Under the pieces are notes generated by a model, which worked only from the letters and a program-made list of their open reading frames with translations, made no database searches and was not told the DNA's origin. Below, piece by piece: positions 6,606-8,578 of a stretch of 8,578 bases of DNA (its first letter is position 1; the number at the start of each line of letters is the position of its first letter). A program made the position numbers and the translations under genes. The stretch is from Dehalococcoidia bacterium UBA7891 (GTDB lineage Bacteria > Chloroflexota > Dehalococcoidia > Lucifugimonadales > UBA826): assembly GCA_002500485.1 (NCBI GenBank), contig DLRJ01000041.1, positions 1 through 8,578 of the forward strand. Reading direction: 5' to 3'.

Positions 6606-6633
6606 ATAATACCAAGATGACATATTGTCGCAA
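6606..6633 (-). promoter_or_regulatory. Candidate promoter giving a leaderless redoxin transcript
   Basis: TTGCGA (6633-6628), a 16-base spacer and TATTAT (6611-6606) are read toward the redoxin gene. Only six bases (GTGCCC) separate the -10 from ATG 6599, the spacing typical of leaderless mRNAs, and no Shine-Dalgarno sequence precedes this ATG. Confidence 0.45.
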
Positions 6634-6638
6634 TAACT

Positions 6639-6707
6639 CGCACGTAATAAGGGGCTTCGTCCCCAGCCATCTCTATCCAGTGAGCATAGTCCCACACAGA
6701 TTTTTGA
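6639..6707 (+). repeat. Direct repeat, copy 2 (upstream of the redoxin gene)
   Basis: Same orientation and order of blocks as 5969-6034: CGCACGTA, GGGGCTTCGTCCC, ATCCAGTGAGCATA, ACACAGATTTTTGA. It fills the gap between the flavodoxin stop and the redoxin promoter, so the redoxin gene is bracketed by two direct copies about 670 bases apart. Confidence 0.75.
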
Positions 6708-6723
6708 TTAATTATTTATAACT

Positions 6724-7218
6724 TCAATCGTGGAGTTTGCGAACCAATCTACCCCAATGTTGGCCCCACTCATAGCATTTTGAAACAACTGAATCCTCGG
6801 AAGATTCAGATAGTGCTATAGGGCCGTAATGAGACGAAAAGGCGTTTCCCTGAATGACCATACCGTGATTGAGCAATACATGAAGCATGCTAAGTAAAGC
6901 TAACTCTGCACCACTCCCAGGGCTTGCTCCAGCAGTGAATGCACCACCGACCTTTCCAGACAATGGGCCTGGATAATCTTGATGGGCCGTCACGTCGAAA
7001 AGCCGCTTGATTTCCCAATCGATACCTCCAAACCTAACTGGGGTCCCGACAATTATTCCTTTAGCTGACAACATTTCTTCCCACCGAACGTCGCTAACCA
7101 ACCTAACGGTTGCCTCTAGCCCGGATTCCCGAATCCCTTGGTGAATAGGTTCCACCATACGTTCCGTACGCCCGTTTTTGGAATTATAAATTATCAGTAA
7201 ATCATTCTGATTCTGCAT
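6724..7218 (-). CDS. WrbA-like flavodoxin / NAD(P)H:quinone oxidoreductase
   Basis: A 164-residue cytosolic flavodoxin-fold protein expected to bind FMN and transfer electrons to quinones. IYNSKNGRTERM (10-21) is the FMN phosphate loop, GIIVGTPVRFGGI (54-66) the second FMN-contact loop, and SGKVGGAFTAGASPGSGAELALLSMLHVLLNHGMVIQG spans 87-124, the most WrbA-like part. It is shorter than the usual ~200 residues of WrbA, so it may be a compact branch or a general flavodoxin reductase; I therefore give no symbol. ATG 7218 has AAGG 8 bases upstream. It lies between the small membrane protein and the Sec-redoxin gene on the same strand, suggesting an oxidative-stress or quinone-redox setting, although repeat copy 2 and a separate promoter intervene before the redoxin. 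Confidence 0.88.
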   Translation of the reverse strand: MQNQNDLLIIYNSKNGRTERMVEPIHQGIRESGLEATVRLVSDVRWEEMLSAKGIIVGTPVRFGGIDWEIKRLFDVTAHQDYPGPLSGKVGGAFTAGASPGSGAELALLSMLHVLLNHGMVIQGNAFSSHYGPIALSESSEDSVVSKCYEWGQHWGRLVRKLHD

Positions 7219-7282
7219 CTTGAGTACCTTCTGACATTTCTTTATTTCTTATAGTATGACGTAATTGCACCACGACTTGTCT

Positions 7283-7303
7283 TGTATTCTGTATTCTGTA
7301 TTC
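7283..7303 (+). repeat. Three-unit tandem repeat of TGTATTC
   Basis: TGTATTC is repeated three times exactly in the non-coding stretch between the flavodoxin and the small membrane protein gene. It is too short to be more than a slippage tract. Confidence 0.8.
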
Positions 7304-7313
7304 TTGAAAGCGT

Positions 7314-7415
7314 ATGGCAGGTGAAACAGCAGAGGAAAGAATATCTTCCCCTGAAGAACGGGTGGTCGAGTTTACCGAACTAATACGAGAATTAACAGAG
7401 GCATTACAGCCATAA
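7314..7415 (+). CDS. Possible 33-residue small protein, antisense-oriented to neighbours
   Basis: ATG 7314 opens a 33-codon frame closed by TAA at 7413-7415. The product is acidic and reads like real protein: a Glu-rich start (MAGETAEERISSPEER) followed by an amphipathic helix VVEFTELIRELTEAL. Upstream, GAAAG 4 bases before the ATG is a weak ribosome site and an in-frame TGA (7305) closes the frame behind it. Both flanking genes run on the other strand. It could be a true small protein, or the relic end of a lost gene. No family is recognised and the length alone cannot exclude chance. Confidence 0.3.
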   Translation: MAGETAEERISSPEERVVEFTELIRELTEALQP

Positions 7416-7432
7416 TCATGATGGGGAGCGTC

Positions 7433-7448
7433 CCGGCGGCGCCGCCGG
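7433..7448. repeat. Perfect 16-base GC-only palindrome
   Basis: CCGGCGGCGCCGCCGG is a perfect inverted repeat of only G and C within an AT-rich intergenic stretch, 19 bases past the stop of the small membrane protein gene. There is no following T-run on either strand, so it is not an obvious intrinsic terminator; it could be a protein-binding dyad. Confidence 0.85.
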
Positions 7449-7466
7449 CACATGAAGTTGGTATCT

Positions 7467-7691
7467 TTATAGCCACCTCATGACTCCTATCACGCCAGCT
7501 GCGGCATAAAAAATTTGAAGAAACAACATGCCGTAATGCTTGAATGAAAAAGACCATACTCCAATTGCAATTGCAGAAATAAACAAAAGTGTAAAGCCAA
7601 GAACTTCATTACCAGTGTTGGAAGCAACAAGCATTGAATATGCGATAGCTGTCAATACTCCGAACCATTCCAGTGACTTTTCTCTTAACAT
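7467..7691 (-). CDS. Small three-helix membrane protein, CBU_0592-like
   Basis: A 74-residue protein with three hydrophobic helices (about 9-24, 30-47, 53-71). The layout resembles the CBU_0592 family of short uncharacterised membrane proteins: an amphipathic start (MLREKSLEWFGVL), LGFTLLFISAIAIGVWSF, a basic turn (KHYG) and LFLQIFYAAAGVIGVMRW. ATG 7691 has AGGA 6 bases upstream, and the length suits a complete gene. It sits between the unknown lipoprotein and the flavodoxin on the same strand, with gaps of about 100 and 250 bases, so co-transcription is uncertain. No function is known for such proteins, and the family call is from overall pattern only. Confidence 0.75.
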   Translation of the reverse strand: MLREKSLEWFGVLTAIAYSMLVASNTGNEVLGFTLLFISAIAIGVWSFSFKHYGMLFLQIFYAAAGVIGVMRWL

Positions 7692-7770
7692 TGGTCATCC
7701 TTACGAAACTATTTTCAAGATTACAGAATAGGTAAACCCCTGCCTCTTACCCACTATGGTAGGAGGGATG

Positions 7771-7783
7771 ATAATTCGCACGT
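7771..7783 (+). repeat. Short third occurrence of the repeat edge
   Basis: ATAATTCGCACGTA (7771-7784) matches ATAACTCGCACGTA at the edge of repeat copy 2 in 13 of 14 bases, then diverges. It lies just beyond the stop of the unknown lipoprotein gene. Both lipoprotein genes here are followed by TTCTAATAATG-type sequence (redoxin, 6055-6065; unknown lipoprotein, 7788-7798). Confidence 0.4.
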
Positions 7784-7793
7784 AGCCCCATTA

Positions 7794-8576
7794 TTAGAAA
7801 GGTATTTTCTCTGTTATTTTCGCGTCTTCGCAAGGGTTATGCCCTTCTGGGTGGGTATCCTGAAGCATTTGCCCAAAGCCATCGCTGGTAACGTGACATA
7901 GAAAATACAACCCTGCTTCTTCAAGGAATTTCATTACATCATGGTGGATATCTTTTCCTTCTGGGTTCTTAGCTAATTCAAAAATACCGTTCCTTCCGTA
8001 ATAGTTGTCTTTGGGGGTAGGGCCATCTGTAAATGTTTTGTCTTTAACTCCTCTCATTTTGAGTTCTGAAACTAGCTCTTCCCACCTAGCCTGGCTTACC
8101 TCTGAAATGTCGTACATCAGAGCGTTACGAATGGGAAACATGAAGGCCATCACTCTATGAAAAGCTTTTTCATCATCTGTCATTTCGCCTTTTGAATACC
8201 TCACGAGCTCATCTCCGTTAGAAGCGGGAGTTCCTTTGGCCTGTAGAATTTCCCCAGAGGAGTTTACTGCCACAGCCTCATTCATGGTAAAAAGGAAAAC
8301 TCCATCAGCATCTACGATGTCTTCAGTATATGGCTTAAGACCAGTTTTATGAGGTCTCCCTGAGAAAATACAATAACCGCTGGAGTTTATTGCACACGTA
8401 TATTTATCTCCAGGCTTATCTCCCTGGCTGGTTGATTGTGCAGGATTTGGCTGCGGCATTTGAGCTGTGTAAGCCGTTGGAACGGCCAGTAGTTTTTGCT
8501 CTGAAGGAGCAGCAACCGTATCTGCACAACCAACCATCACCAGAAGAACCAATGCTATGAGTAGCATCTTTTTCAT
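7794..8576 (-). CDS. Lipoprotein of unknown function with a paired-Cys hairpin
   Basis: A complete 260-residue gene whose ATG is two bases from the window edge. MKKMLLIALVLLVMVG leads to lipobox Cys17, followed by a Pro/Ser/Gln-rich linker (about 20-55), so it should be tethered outside the cell membrane. The mature part begins with KYTCAINSSGYCIFSGRPH (Cys61 and Cys69), whose spacing suits a disulfide-closed hairpin, and a related NEAVAVNSSGEILQ turn follows. Two further Cys residues lie near the end (YFLCH and NPCED). The helical middle part has VMAFMFPIRNALMYDI and RWEELVSEL. I do not recognise a family. Its first 52 bases are nearly the same as those of the Sec-redoxin gene, although the rest is unrelated. 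Its ribosome or promoter region lies outside the window. Confidence 0.8.
   Translation of the reverse strand: MKKMLLIALVLLVMVGCADTVAAPSEQKLLAVPTAYTAQMPQPNPAQSTSQGDKPGDKYTCAINSSGYCIFSGRPHKTGLKPYTEDIVDADGVFLFTMNEAVAVNSSGEILQAKGTPASNGDELVRYSKGEMTDDEKAFHRVMAFMFPIRNALMYDISEVSQARWEELVSELKMRGVKDKTFTDGPTPKDNYYGRNGIFELAKNPEGKDIHHDVMKFLEEAGLYFLCHVTSDGFGQMLQDTHPEGHNPCEDAKITEKIPF
8525..8576 (-). repeat. Signal-peptide DNA shared with the redoxin gene (copy B)
   Basis: Matches 6548-6599 at 46 of 52 bases without gaps; the two encoded signal peptides agree at 15 of the first 18 residues, including MVGCA. Confidence 0.8.
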
Positions 8577-8578
8577 AG

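Noticed and set aside
6405..6695. Two separate genes (truncated lipoprotein 6405-6599 or longer start at 6695; redoxin fragment 6066-6386)
   Set aside because: Both pieces are in one frame and meet exactly at the catalytic-Cys codon. The fragment from 6386 would begin after the active site, and the longer start at 6695 lies within the repeat.
7202..7453. 83-residue minus-strand frame between the small membrane protein and the flavodoxin
   Set aside because: Composition is not protein-like (Arg run from the GC palindrome, EYRIQNTR from the TGTATTC tandem repeat), it has no ribosome site and overlaps the flavodoxin start.
1..8578. CRISPR array, rRNA, insertion sequence or transposase
   Set aside because: No regularly spaced repeats, no rRNA-like sequence and no transposase or integrase motif in any frame.

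Overview
This looks like a bacterial chromosome segment: moderately AT-rich, compactly coded, with Shine-Dalgarno sites of the AGGAG type, lipobox lipoproteins and two gene pairs that look like operons. The mix of a short-chain dehydrogenase, a maleylpyruvate-isomerase-fold protein, an acetamidase/formamidase, a DUF4349 lipoprotein and small membrane proteins reminds me of marine Chloroflexota (SAR202/Dehalococcoidia-like). That assignment is inference from gene content and style only; no marker gene is present.

Left part (1-3940): the 3' end of an unrecognised gene, then a translationally coupled plus-strand pair (SDR oxidoreductase at 413-1291; DinB/MDMPI-fold protein at 1285-2151). These converge, with a 9-base gap, on a minus-strand pair: an ABM-fold monooxygenase-like protein (3134-3439) followed by an acetamidase/formamidase (2161-3099). 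A four-helix membrane protein (3573-3941) lies upstream of that pair. Together this looks like a small catabolic neighbourhood for organic substrates, amides among them.

Middle (3942-5909): a fragment of a decayed tRNA-Lys(CUU) gene, a six-helix membrane protein on the minus strand, and a divergently transcribed DUF4349 lipoprotein with a C-terminal membrane anchor.

Right part (5910-8578): a minus-strand series of a two-Cys-pair lipoprotein of unknown function, a small three-helix membrane protein, a WrbA-like flavodoxin and a lipoprotein peroxiredoxin-like protein. The redoxin reading frame is open except for one in-frame TGA. That TGA falls exactly where the family has its first catalytic Cys (motif RGHF-U-GIC-RQQL), and a stem-loop with bacterial SECIS geometry follows it. 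It is therefore best read as a selenocysteine-containing UxxC redoxin rather than two broken genes. It is flanked by two direct copies of a ~65-base repeat, and its signal-peptide DNA is almost the same as that of the other lipoprotein gene 2 kb away. This region looks like a set of recombining lipoprotein cassettes.
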